From: Stappia indica
GTDB taxonomy: Bacteria > Pseudomonadota > Alphaproteobacteria > Rhizobiales > Stappiaceae
Length of the DNA stretch: 64,000 bases
NCBI RefSeq assembly: GCF_020177335.1
Contig: NZ_JAIVMG010000009.1
Location: forward strand, 166,332-230,331
Direction of reading: 5' to 3'
The notes below the pieces were generated by a model. The model worked only from the letters and a program-made list of their open reading frames with translations. It was not told where the DNA came from and searched no databases. Of this stretch, positions 26,446 through 35,061 are shown piece by piece. The position numbers and the translations under genes are program-made. Each line of letters starts with the position of its first letter. Within the stretch, counting starts at the first letter, position 1.

Positions 26446-28044
26446 TCAGGCTTCCGCCATTTTTCGCGCCGCGATCTCTTCTCGCAGGAGTGTCTTTTGC
26501 ACCTTTCCCTGCGCGCTCATCGGCAAGGAGGTCCGGATCTCCACCGCGCGCGGACACTTGAAGTTGGCCATGTTGTCCCTCGCCCAGGCGATGATCTCCT
26601 CCTCGCTGGCGGTCTTGCCCGGACGCAGAATGACAAACGCCCGCCCTACCTCGCCGAGGCGCTCATCGGGCACGCCGATCACCGAAACCACGCCAATGGC
26701 CGGATGGCCGCTGAGAATCCGTTCGATTTCCGCCGGATAGCAGTTGAACCCGCCGGTGATGTACATGTCCTTCAGCCGGTCCTCGATCCGCAGGTTTCCT
26801 TGCGCATCGAAGGTGCCGATATCGCCAGTATGCAGCCAGCCATCCTTGTCGATGGTCTCGGCAGTGGCCGCCGGGTCCTGAAAATAGCCCTTCATCACCA
26901 TGTAGCCGCGGATCACCACCTCGCCCGGCTGGCCCGCGGCCAAAAGCACCCCATCCGCGCCCATGATGCGGACCTCGGTGTCGGGCATCGCCTTGCCGGC
27001 GGTGCTGGCAATCACCGCATCCGGATCGGTGAAGGAGCACATGGTGCCAAAGCCGCCGCATTCGGTCAGGCCATAGCCGCTGACCACCGCTTCGAAGCCG
27101 AGATCCTCACGCATGCGCCGGACGAGCACTTCCGGCACCACAGCCCCGCCGGTCACGCCAAGGCGCAGGCTGCGCGTATCGAACTCCGCCCGCTGCGGAT
27201 GCTGCAACATGCCGTGAAAGATCGCCGGCGGCCCGGGAATGACGGTAATGCCGCTGTCCTGCACCCGCTGCAGGATCTCGCCCGCGTCATAGGTCAGATG
27301 CGGGATCAGCACAGCGCCGCGCATCATCGACACGATGGCACCGCAGCGGTAGCCGAAGGCATGGAAGAACGGCGGAATGACCAGCACCCGGTCGTGTTCG
27401 CGCACCCCGACCCGGGTCGCCCAGCCATCGATGCCGCGCAGGCACTGGCGATGGGCGTACATCACCCCCTTGGGATAGCCCGTGGTGCCTGAGGTGAACA
27501 GCATGTCACACAGGTCGTCCGGGCCGACCTCAGCCTCGCGCGCGGCCAGCTCCGCATCGCTGATGCCGTCGCCTGCGGCAAGGAAATCCGCCCAGTCGCG
27601 ATCCGCTCCGCGCGGCCCTTCGAGGACGACGACCTGGCGCAATTGCGCCCGGGTTTCCTGTTGCAACTGATCGGGATAGTAGCGCTCGAGAAACGTGCCC
27701 ACCGAAAACAGCAGGGATGTGCCGCTACGGGTTACCAGATCGGCGATTTCCCCGCCTTTGAAGCGGGTGCTGGCCGGCACCAGCACGGCACCGGCGCTGA
27801 CAAGACCGAGCGCGGTTACGAACCAGCGCCAGCCGTTCGGCGCCCAGATCATCACCCGGTCGCCCTTTTCCACCCCCGCCGCGATCATCGCCTTGGCCAT
27901 CCGCCGGCGCATGGCATCGAGCTCGATGAAGGAAAGGCAGAGGTCCCCATCCTCGACCGCCCGCCGATCGCCATAGACCTCGGCGGCCCGCGCGCACAGG
28001 GCCGGGATCGTGGAAAAGCTCCAGTTGTCGTCTTCAGTAATCAT
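26446..28044 (-). CDS. FadD3-like acyl-CoA synthetase (AMP-forming)
   Basis: A 532-residue adenylate-forming ligase. The P-loop motif FTSGTTGYPKGVM lies near residue 185, YGLTECGG near 325, the hinge region HTGDIG near 405 and DRLKDMYITGGFNCYPAEIE after it. A C-terminal Lys in AQGKVQK completes the adenylation site. It activates a carboxylic acid as CoA thioester in the cytoplasm. The genomic setting with ipd genes makes HIP (as for mycobacterial FadD3) the leading candidate substrate. It sits between the halogenase-like gene (76 bp upstream) and the binding-protein gene. The gap before its start contains CGTAAaacaaaTTACG, an imperfect inverted repeat of unknown value. Confidence 0.88.
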   Translation of the reverse strand: MITEDDNWSFSTIPALCARAAEVYGDRRAVEDGDLCLSFIELDAMRRRMAKAMIAAGVEKGDRVMIWAPNGWRWFVTALGLVSAGAVLVPASTRFKGGEIADLVTRSGTSLLFSVGTFLERYYPDQLQQETRAQLRQVVVLEGPRGADRDWADFLAAGDGISDAELAAREAEVGPDDLCDMLFTSGTTGYPKGVMYAHRQCLRGIDGWATRVGVREHDRVLVIPPFFHAFGYRCGAIVSMMRGAVLIPHLTYDAGEILQRVQDSGITVIPGPPAIFHGMLQHPQRAEFDTRSLRLGVTGGAVVPEVLVRRMREDLGFEAVVSGYGLTECGGFGTMCSFTDPDAVIASTAGKAMPDTEVRIMGADGVLLAAGQPGEVVIRGYMVMKGYFQDPAATAETIDKDGWLHTGDIGTFDAQGNLRIEDRLKDMYITGGFNCYPAEIERILSGHPAIGVVSVIGVPDERLGEVGRAFVILRPGKTASEEEIIAWARDNMANFKCPRAVEIRTSLPMSAQGKVQKTLLREEIAARKMAEA

Positions 28045-28119
28045 CTGGCTACCTGTTCGGGGCCGGCGGCTTCAGCACCGCCGGCCTTGGAATTGCGTAA
28101 AACAAATTACGAGGACGCC

Positions 28120-29553
28120 TCAGGCGGTCTCCGCCAGGACGACCCTTGGCGCCGTCGCCACGTAAAGACCATCGATGGCGGCATTCTTCTGCAGGAAACT
28201 CAAGCCGTTGAGCGCGTCCATGAACTGCATGTTCTGCTCCCGCGTCTCATCGCCGAATTCTCCGGCACCGCGGCGCATGTCGACCCCCTGGCGCAGCTTT
28301 TCGGCCACTTTCTTCGCAACCACCTCGCCGTATTGCCCGTCGCGCACCTCCTCGAAATCCGCGCCGCCGGACACGATGCTGACAAACGCCTTCTTCATCT
28401 CGCCGTCGGCGTAATCCTTCGATGTGAGACGCTGGGCTTCCCAGAAATACCCGTCCTGCCCCCGGCCCAGATCGTAGAAGGAAGACACCAGCATCAGGAA
28501 GCGCAAATAGGCCTGCCGATAGCTGGTCTCGAAGAAGTTGACGGCCCGGTCCTCGGCCACTTCGCCCTTCAGCACACTGGCGATGCAGGCACCGGCAATC
28601 AGGCTGGAGACCATCGCCAGATGGACGCCGCTCGACAGCAGCGGATCGAGGAAACAGGCCGCATCGCCGCACATGAAATAGCCGGGACCGGAGAACCGGT
28701 CCGAGGTGTAGGAATAATCCGTTTCCATCCGCACCTCGCGGCGCTCGGCCTTCGCCAGGATGATCTTCGCCTCGGGATTTGCCTGTAGCGTGCGGTCGTA
28801 GATCTCTTCGTTGCTGCGCCCGGCGGCCCGCTCTTTTCGCAACTGATCATGGGTCAGGACAATGCCGACGCTGACGGTTCCGTCATGCAGCGGAATGAAC
28901 CAGATCCAGCCGGCCTCGATGGAGATGATCCGGGTGGAGCCCTCCGGCAGGTCGTCGTAGGTCAGATGGCTGCCGGTCCAGTAGGACCAAATCGCCACAT
29001 TCTTGAACGCCTCGTGGAAATGCCGGCTCTTGGTGTGTTCATTGGCGAGCACGCCACTGCGCCCGGAGCAGTCGACCAGATACTTGAAGCCGATGGTGCC
29101 CTTGCTGTCCTTGGTCCGGTCATGGAAATCGGCACTGACCGCGCGCCCGTTCTCGAAGTTGATCTTCGTGACCTTCACATTCTGATGCACGCTGGCGCCG
29201 GTCTCGGCGGCATGGTTGAGCAGGATCTCATCGAACTCCGCCCGCTTCACCTGGTAGGAATGGGTCGGCGCGCCTTCCACCTCATCGAACCGGAACGACC
29301 ACTTCTCGTTGCCCCAGTTGAAGTAGCCGCCGGGCTTTTCGACAAAGCCATGCGTCTTCAGCTTTTCCCCCGCACCGATGATGTCGATCATCGGCATCAA
29401 TGAGGCGAGCAGGGACTCGCCGATGTGATACCTGGGGAAGATATCGCGCTCCAGAACGTTGGTCTTGATGCCGTTCTTTGCCAGAATGGTCGCCACCGTC
29501 GATCCGGCCGGACCGCCGCCAATGACAAGAACATCCGTTTCATACTGCTTCAT
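28120..29553 (-). CDS. Flavin-dependent halogenase-like FAD enzyme
   Basis: A 477-residue single-component-type flavoprotein fold. All three motifs that mark flavin-dependent halogenases are visible: IGGGPAGST at residues 11-19, GWIWFIP (WxWxIP) near 210, and FLDPLLSSG (FxxPxxSxG) near 295. FPRYHIGESLLASL near 40 and a Lys in FVEKPGGYFNWG near 75 also match the halogenase family, the Lys being the candidate for the hypohalite-carrying residue. The WxWxIP motif is thought to suppress monooxygenation. Halogenases normally serve natural-product pathways; here the gene is the first of a unit with the acyl-CoA ligase and a binding protein, behind a regulon box. Hydroxylation or dehydrogenation of a steroid-derived acid is an alternative function. 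ATG at 29553 has AGGAG at 6 bases. Confidence 0.8.
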   Translation of the reverse strand: MKQYETDVLVIGGGPAGSTVATILAKNGIKTNVLERDIFPRYHIGESLLASLMPMIDIIGAGEKLKTHGFVEKPGGYFNWGNEKWSFRFDEVEGAPTHSYQVKRAEFDEILLNHAAETGASVHQNVKVTKINFENGRAVSADFHDRTKDSKGTIGFKYLVDCSGRSGVLANEHTKSRHFHEAFKNVAIWSYWTGSHLTYDDLPEGSTRIISIEAGWIWFIPLHDGTVSVGIVLTHDQLRKERAAGRSNEEIYDRTLQANPEAKIILAKAERREVRMETDYSYTSDRFSGPGYFMCGDAACFLDPLLSSGVHLAMVSSLIAGACIASVLKGEVAEDRAVNFFETSYRQAYLRFLMLVSSFYDLGRGQDGYFWEAQRLTSKDYADGEMKKAFVSIVSGGADFEEVRDGQYGEVVAKKVAEKLRQGVDMRRGAGEFGDETREQNMQFMDALNGLSFLQKNAAIDGLYVATAPRVVLAETA

Positions 29554-29556
29554 CAC

Positions 29557-29754
29557 GATCTCCTGCGTGAATTCCTCTGAAAAGCGCAGATTGAGAAAGC
29601 GGACCTGAATTCAATTTTCTTATATTTTTGACTGTTCTTTCCCGAACCTACGCAATGAACTCTATTCCCGGCGTCAAAAGCTGCATCGTCTGTTTGGGTG
29701 AACCTCAAATCTTGACCGCCCGCCCCCGGGCGGGGGCGGACGCCGAGCGAGGCG
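29557..29754. promoter_or_regulatory. AT-rich promoter region of the halogenase-ligase-binding protein operon
   Basis: The gap between the halogenase-like gene and the end of the lactonase gene is AT-rich around 29610-29650 and contains regulon box 4 at 29686. A GC-rich inverted segment near 29720 (CGCCCGCCCCCGGGCGGG) may terminate the lactonase transcript, but it has no T tract. Confidence 0.5.
29686..29701. promoter_or_regulatory. Regulon box 4, TCGTCTGTTTGGGTGA, upstream of the halogenase-like gene
   Basis: Differs from box 5 (30830) at a single base and shares 11 of 16 positions with the palindromic box at 37178. It lies about 130 bp upstream of the halogenase start. Confidence 0.55.
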
Positions 29755-30771
29755 CTACCAGAGCGGCGCGCCAAGCTTCCGGCAGGCGATCGAATTCGCC
29801 TTCTCCTCCGGCAGGTGCTTGAAGAAGTTGAGATTGGTGACGCAGATATCCTCCGCGCCAAAAGCAAGGCTGGCCGGCGCGCCGAGCGGTGCCTGCAGCG
29901 GATTGCCGAGTTGCTCGCGCTTGCGCGCATCCGGGCTCACCTTCCAGATTTCGCTGCGCAGGGTCTCCGTCAGGTAGAAATTCCCCTCCGCATCGACCTC
30001 CAGCCCATCCATGTTGTCATAGCCGAAGGTCAGCATCTCGGCCTTGCCGGCGCTGCCATCGGCGTTGATCGGCACCTTGACCAGCATCGGAATCCCGCCC
30101 GTCACCCCGAACAGCGCGCTTTCATCGGCGGCCAGGGCGATACCGTTGACCCCCACCGGATAGCCGCTCAGGCTCTTGTCCCCGGGACTGAACAGCGGGT
30201 CCTTCGACCACAGAACGGCGGACTTTTTCTTCGGGTCGATCTTCCAGATCGCCTGCAGGCTGAGGTCGGACAGGTAGATGCTGCCATCGGAGGCGATCAC
30301 CGGATCGTCGGGAAAGCAGAACGGATAGCCATCCGCGCGGGTCACCACCGGCTCGACGGTGCCGGTCGACAGGGTCACCGCGTAAAGGCCCGATCTCGTC
30401 ACGGTCGCATCGCCGCAGGCCTCGACGGAAAGGTTCGCCTTGGCCGGCCAGGGAAAGCGCTTGGAATACTCGGAAAACGCGACATAAAGTTTATCCGCAC
30501 CATCCCAATCGATGCCGACGGTGCTGCCCTTGGCCGGGCCGATCACCGTCCGCAGATCGGCGACCTTTCTGACAGTCCCGTCCTTGGCGACCTGCATGAC
30601 ATGACCGGAGTGAAACAGGCTGACGTAGAACCCACCCTTGCCATCGGCGACAAGCCCTTCCGGCGCATCGTCGAATTGCGCCAGAATGCGCCATTCGGAT
30701 GCGGCCGCCGGCACCAGGCCCAAGGACATGGACAGGAAAAACACGGAAAGAAATGCAAGGCAGCGCGACAT
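29755..30771 (-). CDS. Exported SMP-30/gluconolactonase-type beta-propeller
   Basis: A 338-residue protein with signal peptide (MSRCLAFLSVFFLSMSLGLVPAAA). The body shows six propeller-blade repeats of the SMP-30/strictosidine-synthase type: APEGLVADGKGGFYVSL, STVGIDWDGADKLYVAF, DDPVIASDGSIYLSDLS, VNGIALAADESALFGV, NMDGLEVDAEGNFYLTE and a last blade. Family members are Ca-dependent lactonases acting on varied lactones. It is exported and is divergent from the thiolase gene across a region with two regulon boxes. Opening a lactone form of a HIP-like acid before uptake is an attractive but unproven role. The ATG has GGGAGGGG three bases away. Confidence 0.82.
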   Translation of the reverse strand: MSRCLAFLSVFFLSMSLGLVPAAASEWRILAQFDDAPEGLVADGKGGFYVSLFHSGHVMQVAKDGTVRKVADLRTVIGPAKGSTVGIDWDGADKLYVAFSEYSKRFPWPAKANLSVEACGDATVTRSGLYAVTLSTGTVEPVVTRADGYPFCFPDDPVIASDGSIYLSDLSLQAIWKIDPKKKSAVLWSKDPLFSPGDKSLSGYPVGVNGIALAADESALFGVTGGIPMLVKVPINADGSAGKAEMLTFGYDNMDGLEVDAEGNFYLTETLRSEIWKVSPDARKREQLGNPLQAPLGAPASLAFGAEDICVTNLNFFKHLPEEKANSIACRKLGAPLW

Positions 30772-30829
30772 GAACCCCTCCCTTTTCGCAAGATGCACGT
30801 CAGGATTGGTCCTTCCGCCGCCGGCCGCA

Positions 30830-30845
30830 TCGTCTGTTCGGGTGA
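30830..30845. promoter_or_regulatory. Regulon box 5, TCGTCTGTTCGGGTGA
   Basis: One base from box 4. It lies 59 bp upstream of the lactonase start and in the shared divergent promoter region with the thiolase. Confidence 0.55.
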
Positions 30846-30888
30846 GCGCAGGCGGCTCGTCTTGTTGCCGGCTCGTCTCTTCGCCAAC

Positions 30889-30904
30889 TCGTCTCTTCGG
30901 GTGA
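30889..30904. promoter_or_regulatory. Regulon box 6, TCGTCTCTTCGGGTGA
   Basis: One base from box 5 and 59 bp away from it, 65 bp upstream of the thiolase start. Two further partial copies of CTCGTCT (about 30857 and 30873) lie between boxes 5 and 6. Confidence 0.55.
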
Positions 30905-30968
30905 TTGTCGGTGCCCGGTGCGTGCTTAGGATTTCGGCAACTGGTGTTTTTCTGGAGAGGTTCGAACA

Positions 30969-32120
30969 ATGCCCGAAGCCTATATCGTCGACGCCGTGCG
31001 CACCCCTATCGGCCGCAAGAAGGGGGCGCTCGCTACGCTGCATTCCGCCGATCTCGGCGCGCACCCGATCAAGGCGCTGATGGCGCGGACCGGCATCGAC
31101 CCGGCCGCCGTCGACGATGTGATCTATGGCTGCACGGAAACCATCGGCTCGCAGGCCGGGGATATCGCCCGCACCTGCTGGCTGGTCGCGGGCCTGCCCG
31201 ATCATGTGCCCGGCGTCACCGTCGACCGGCAATGCGGCTCGTCGCAACAGGCGATCCATTTCGCCGCGCAAGGAGTGATGAGCGGCACCCAGGACTTGGT
31301 CGTTGCCGGCGGCGTTCAGAGCCTCAACACCATCCCGATCGGCGCGGCCATGACGGTGGGCGCGCAATTCGGCTACCCCGATCCTTTTCGCACCTCGCCG
31401 GGCTGGCTTGCCCGCTATGGCGATCAGGAAGTCAGCCAGTTCCGCGCCGCCGAGATGATCGCCGAGAAGTGGAACTCCTCCCGCGAGGAGATGGAAGCCT
31501 TTGCGCTCGAAAGCCACCAGCGCGCCATCGCCGCCATCGACGGCGGCCTGTTCCGCGACGAGATCGCCCCGATCGACGGCTTCGCCGTGGATGAACCGCC
31601 GCGCCGCGACACCTCGCTGGAGAAGATGGCGGGGCTCGAACCGCTGATCGAGGGCGGGCGCGTCCATGCCGGCGTCGCCAGCCAGAACAGCGATGCCTCC
31701 GCCGCGCTGCTGATCGCCTCCGAACAGGCAGTCAAGGACCATGGCCTGACGCCACGCGCGCGCATTCATCATCTTTCCGTGCGCGGCGCCGATCCGGTCT
31801 GGATGCTGACCGCCCCCATCCCGGCGACCCGATACGCGCTGGAAAAGACCGGCATGAAGATCGCCGATTTCGACCTTTTCGAGTGCAACGAGGCCTTCGC
31901 CTCGATCCCCTTGGCCTGGATGAAGGATCTCGACATTCCCCATGAGCGGGTCAACGTCAATGGCGGTGCCATCGCCCTTGGCCATCCGCTTGGCGCCACC
32001 GGCGCGCGGCTGATGACCTCGATGCTGCATGAGCTCGAACGCCGCAAGGGCCGCTTCGCCCTGCAGACCATGTGCGAGGGCGGCGGCCAGTCCAACGTGA
32101 CCATCATCGAGCGGCTTTAG
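30969..32120 (+). CDS. Thiolase (FadA6-like acetyl-CoA C-acyltransferase)
   Basis: A 383-residue thiolase with all catalytic parts: nucleophile Cys in VDRQCGSSQQA near residue 90, NEAFAS near 310, His in [17 protein letters not shown] near 340 and the second Cys in TMCEGGGQSN near 371. It should cleave a 3-oxoacyl-CoA to acetyl-CoA plus the shortened chain. Mycobacterial HIP operons contain a thiolase (FadA6) in the same setting. It leads a plus-strand pair with the SDR gene 44 bp downstream and faces the lactonase across regulon boxes 5 and 6. GGAGAGG lies about 10 bases before the ATG. Confidence 0.88.
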   Translation: MPEAYIVDAVRTPIGRKKGALATLHSADLGAHPIKALMARTGIDPAAVDDVIYGCTETIGSQAGDIARTCWLVAGLPDHVPGVTVDRQCGSSQQAIHFAAQGVMSGTQDLVVAGGVQSLNTIPIGAAMTVGAQFGYPDPFRTSPGWLARYGDQEVSQFRAAEMIAEKWNSSREEMEAFALESHQRAIAAIDGGLFRDEIAPIDGFAVDEPPRRDTSLEKMAGLEPLIEGGRVHAGVASQNSDASAALLIASEQAVKDHGLTPRARIHHLSVRGADPVWMLTAPIPATRYALEKTGMKIADFDLFECNEAFASIPLAWMKDLDIPHERVNVNGGAIALGHPLGATGARLMTSMLHELERRKGRFALQTMCEGGGQSNVTIIERL

Positions 32121-32164
32121 TCGATGCCCCTCATCCGCCTGTTTCACCAGAGGAGCCCGACCCC

Positions 32165-32965
32165 ATGACCGAAACCGGCCTGCCAGATGCCGACATCAGG
32201 CTCGATGGATGCGTGGCCATCGTCACCGGCGGCACCCGTGGCATCGGCGCGGACATCGCCCGCGAGCTTCTTGCCGCCGGCGCCGAGGTCGCCATCTGCG
32301 GCCGCAGCGCCCCCGATGCCTTGCCGGAAGCCGGCGGGCGTGCCGCCCGATTCTGGCCCTGCGACGTGCGCAAACATGAAGAGGTGGCCGGTTTCGTCGA
32401 GACGGTCGGGCGGGAGTTCGGCCGTATCGACATTCTCGTCAACAACGCCGGCGGCTCGCCGGCGGTGGATGCGGCCACCGTCTCCCCGCGCTTTCACGAG
32501 GCCATTCTCGCGCTCAACCTGACCGCGCCCATTCACCTGTCCCAGGCGGTGGCGCCCTGGATGCGCAAAGGCGCGGAGGCCGGCTCCATCGTCAACATCG
32601 CCAGCGTCTCGGCGACGCGGCCCTCGCCAGGCACCGCCGTCTATGGCGCCGCCAAGGCGGGACTTCTCGGCCTGACCCGCAGCCTTGCCGCCGAATGGGG
32701 GCCGGACATCCGCGTCAATGCCATCGTCGTCGGGTTGGTGGAAACCGGCGGCGAGGCCCAGCCCTATGGCACCGAGGCGGCACGTAGCGCCATTGCCGCA
32801 TCCCTGCCGGCGCGGCGCATGGGCCGGCCGGAGGACATCGCCAAGGGCGTGCTGTTTCTTTGCAGTCCGATGGCCCGCTACATTTCCGGGGCGACGCTGG
32901 AGATTCATGGCGGCGGGGAAAAGCCGCTGTTCCTCGATCAGGTCGAGCGGCTGGGCGCGGACTGA
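32165..32965 (+). CDS. SDR family oxidoreductase
   Basis: A 266-residue SDR: TGGTRGIG near residue 21, NNAGG near 95, Ser in NIASVSATRP near 145 and YGAAKAG near 162. The C-terminal part (SGATLEIHGGGEK) is typical of the FabG subgroup. It is co-transcribed with the thiolase gene. A 3-hydroxyacyl-CoA dehydrogenase or ring-alcohol dehydrogenase role in the same pathway is likely. Confidence 0.85.
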   Translation: MTETGLPDADIRLDGCVAIVTGGTRGIGADIARELLAAGAEVAICGRSAPDALPEAGGRAARFWPCDVRKHEEVAGFVETVGREFGRIDILVNNAGGSPAVDAATVSPRFHEAILALNLTAPIHLSQAVAPWMRKGAEAGSIVNIASVSATRPSPGTAVYGAAKAGLLGLTRSLAAEWGPDIRVNAIVVGLVETGGEAQPYGTEAARSAIAASLPARRMGRPEDIAKGVLFLCSPMARYISGATLEIHGGGEKPLFLDQVERLGAD

Positions 32966-32984
32966 GCCGCGCGCCCCGACCACG

Positions 32985-33012
32985 AAAAGAGGGCGCGGCC
33001 ATGCGCGCCCTC
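32985..33012 (-). terminator. Terminator after the ipdF-like gene
   Basis: On the minus strand GAGGGCGCG-CATGGC-CGCGCCCTC is followed by TTTT. It lies between the convergent SDR and ipdF-like genes. Confidence 0.7.
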
Positions 33013-33034
33013 ATCCCCCCTTCACATCACGATC

Positions 33035-33946
33035 TCACTGGCCGTAGACCGGCCTTGCCGCAGGGCGGTCGGCCAGCAGGCTTGCGACCGCCTCGCCGAC
33101 ATCCTCCGCCGGCCATTGAGCACCCCGATCCCGGCTCGGGCCGTCGTTCCAGCCCAGCGCCACCGAAAGCCGTCCGCCCAGCAGTTCGAACACCTCGCCG
33201 GTCACCTTGCCGGACCGGGCCGAACACAGCCAGGCGATCAGCGGCGCGGTGTTTTCCGGCGCGAACAGATCGAAATCGCCATCCTTGCGCGACATTGCCG
33301 CGCCGAACGCCTCCTCGGTCATGCGGGTGCGGGCCTGCGGCGCGATCGCATTGGCGGTGATGCCGTAACGCGCCAGTTCCGCGGCCTGCACCAGCGTCAG
33401 GCTGGCGATCCCCGCCTTGGCGGCCGAATAGGCGCTCTGGCCGATGGAGCCCTGAAGGCCCGCGCCCGAGGTGGTGTTGACGATGCGTGCATCGACATCG
33501 CGCCCGGCCTTGGCCTCGGCCCGCCAATGATCGACCGCATGGCGCGAGGTGCAGAAATGGCCGCGCAGATGCACCCGCATCATCGCGTCCCATTCCTCTG
33601 GCGTTGCCGAGACGAACATCCGGTCGCGCACAAAGCCCGCGTTGTTGACCACCGCATGCAGCGCGCCGAAACTTTCAAGCGCGGTGTCGACGATGCGCTT
33701 GCCCGCCTCCCAATCGGCGACATCCTCGCCATTGGCCACGGCCCGCCCGCCGGCGGCGGTGATTTCCGCCACCACCTGCTCGGCCGGGCTCTGGCTGGTC
33801 TCGCCTGCCTCGCCGTGGTTGCCGACACCGAGATCATTGACCACGACCGCCGCCCCCTGGCACGCCAGTTCGAGCGCATAGGCCCGGCCGAGCCCCCGCC
33901 CCGCGCCAGTGACGATCACCACCCGATCCTTGCAAACTCCCATCAT
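33035..33946 (-). CDS. ipdF: IpdF-like SDR (17beta-HSD4-type)
   Basis: A 303-residue SDR with the layout of multifunctional-enzyme-type hydroxyacyl-CoA dehydrogenases: VTGAGRGLGRAYALELA, then VVVNDLGVGNHGE (the Asp and long loop typical of the MFE-2/17beta-HSD4 group), VVNNAGFVRDRMF, Ser in NTTSGAGLQG and YSAAKAG. Mycobacterial IpdF belongs to this group and oxidises the hydroxy-HIP-type CoA ester. It is the last gene of a four-gene operon with two acyl-CoA dehydrogenases and a crotonase and overlaps the upstream gene by 4 bp. The assignment rests on subgroup plus context. Confidence 0.8.
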   Translation of the reverse strand: MMGVCKDRVVIVTGAGRGLGRAYALELACQGAAVVVNDLGVGNHGEAGETSQSPAEQVVAEITAAGGRAVANGEDVADWEAGKRIVDTALESFGALHAVVNNAGFVRDRMFVSATPEEWDAMMRVHLRGHFCTSRHAVDHWRAEAKAGRDVDARIVNTTSGAGLQGSIGQSAYSAAKAGIASLTLVQAAELARYGITANAIAPQARTRMTEEAFGAAMSRKDGDFDLFAPENTAPLIAWLCSARSGKVTGEVFELLGGRLSVALGWNDGPSRDRGAQWPAEDVGEAVASLLADRPAARPVYGQ

Positions 33947-35049
33947 GCCGTCCTTTTCATTGGCGTCGTCCCTGTCTCCTCCGCGACTTGCGGAAACAAC
34001 CGGTCAGGCCCGAGCGGCGCGGTGAGGATCCGCTCCGCGATGCGCTGGCGGTGATGTTCCTGACCGCCCCAGCGCTGGGTGAGCGAGAGCGCCCGCTTCA
34101 GATAAAGATGCACATCCACCTCCCAGGAGTAGCCCATGGCGCCATGCACCTGAAGCGCGGTCCGCGCCGCCAGCGTCGCCGCCTCCCCCGCCGCCAACAG
34201 CGCATGGGACACCCGCGCGCGGCTCTCCAGGCTCTGCGGCACGCCCTCGGAAAGAGCGGGAACGAGCGCTGCCGCCGCATGCACCACCGGGCGGGCGAAT
34301 TCGATTTTTACCTGCGCGCTTGCCAGATGATGCTTGATCGCCTGATTGGCGCCGATCGGCCGGCCGAACTGCCGGCGCTCGCCCGCATAGGCAACGGCAA
34401 GATCGACACAGGCCTGGGCAAGGCCCACCAGCTCCGCCGCCGTGAACACCGCGCCGCGTTCAGCGGCTCGCGCCAGCAGCGCCGCCATTGCCCCTGGCGC
34501 GGCGATCAGCGCTCCCGCTGCCGGCTCCGCGCTTACCGTGAAAAGCTGACGTAACGGGTCGATGCCCGCTTGCTGGACGCGCCGGACCTCCTCGCTTCGC
34601 ACCAACCGCAACCCGTCCGGGCCTGGCAACACGAAGGCGGAGGCCGCATTGGCGGCAACGATCCACGGCGTCTGCGGATGAGTCAGCGCGATCACCGTGC
34701 CGGTTTCAAGGCCCTGCGTCAGCGCCGCCCGAGCCGTCTCGCCCTCGCTGTCGGCCAGAAGCGGCAGCACCACCCCGGCATGATCCACCAGCGGTTCGGG
34801 AAGGCAGGCATAACCACAGGCCTCGGCAATCTGCACGAAATCCGCACCGCCAAGCCCGAGACCGCCGGCGTCTTCGGGAACCAGAACTCCGGCCAGCCCC
34901 AACTCCAGCAGCTTGCGCCACCGCTCCCGGTCGAAGCTGCAGGCGGCAGACATCTGCCCGCGCAGAGCCGCCGATCCGCATTCGCGGGCCAGCAACTCGC
35001 GGACCACGTCCGCCATCATCGTCTGCTCTTCGCTAAAGGCGAAATTCAT
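33943..35049 (-). CDS. Acyl-CoA dehydrogenase, beta-type subunit
   Basis: A 368-residue acyl-CoA dehydrogenase of the shorter subunit type. FGRPIGANQAIKHHLASAQV and LQVHGAMGYSWEVDVHLYLK are the recognisable C-domain motifs. It resembles the N half of the fused protein at 22606-24960 more than its own neighbour. The alpha-type gene is 12 bp upstream in the same operon, so the two should form an alpha2beta2 enzyme as described for steroid FadE proteins. Substrate is presumably HIP-CoA or a later intermediate. Confidence 0.87.
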   Translation of the reverse strand: MNFAFSEEQTMMADVVRELLARECGSAALRGQMSAACSFDRERWRKLLELGLAGVLVPEDAGGLGLGGADFVQIAEACGYACLPEPLVDHAGVVLPLLADSEGETARAALTQGLETGTVIALTHPQTPWIVAANAASAFVLPGPDGLRLVRSEEVRRVQQAGIDPLRQLFTVSAEPAAGALIAAPGAMAALLARAAERGAVFTAAELVGLAQACVDLAVAYAGERRQFGRPIGANQAIKHHLASAQVKIEFARPVVHAAAALVPALSEGVPQSLESRARVSHALLAAGEAATLAARTALQVHGAMGYSWEVDVHLYLKRALSLTQRWGGQEHHRQRIAERILTAPLGPDRLFPQVAEETGTTPMKRTA

Positions 35050-35061
35050 GACGTATCCTTT

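Noticed and set aside
28090..28115. Inverted repeat CGTAAaacaaaTTACG before the acyl-CoA ligase gene as an operator
   Set aside because: It occurs once only and has short arms, so I found no support beyond position.
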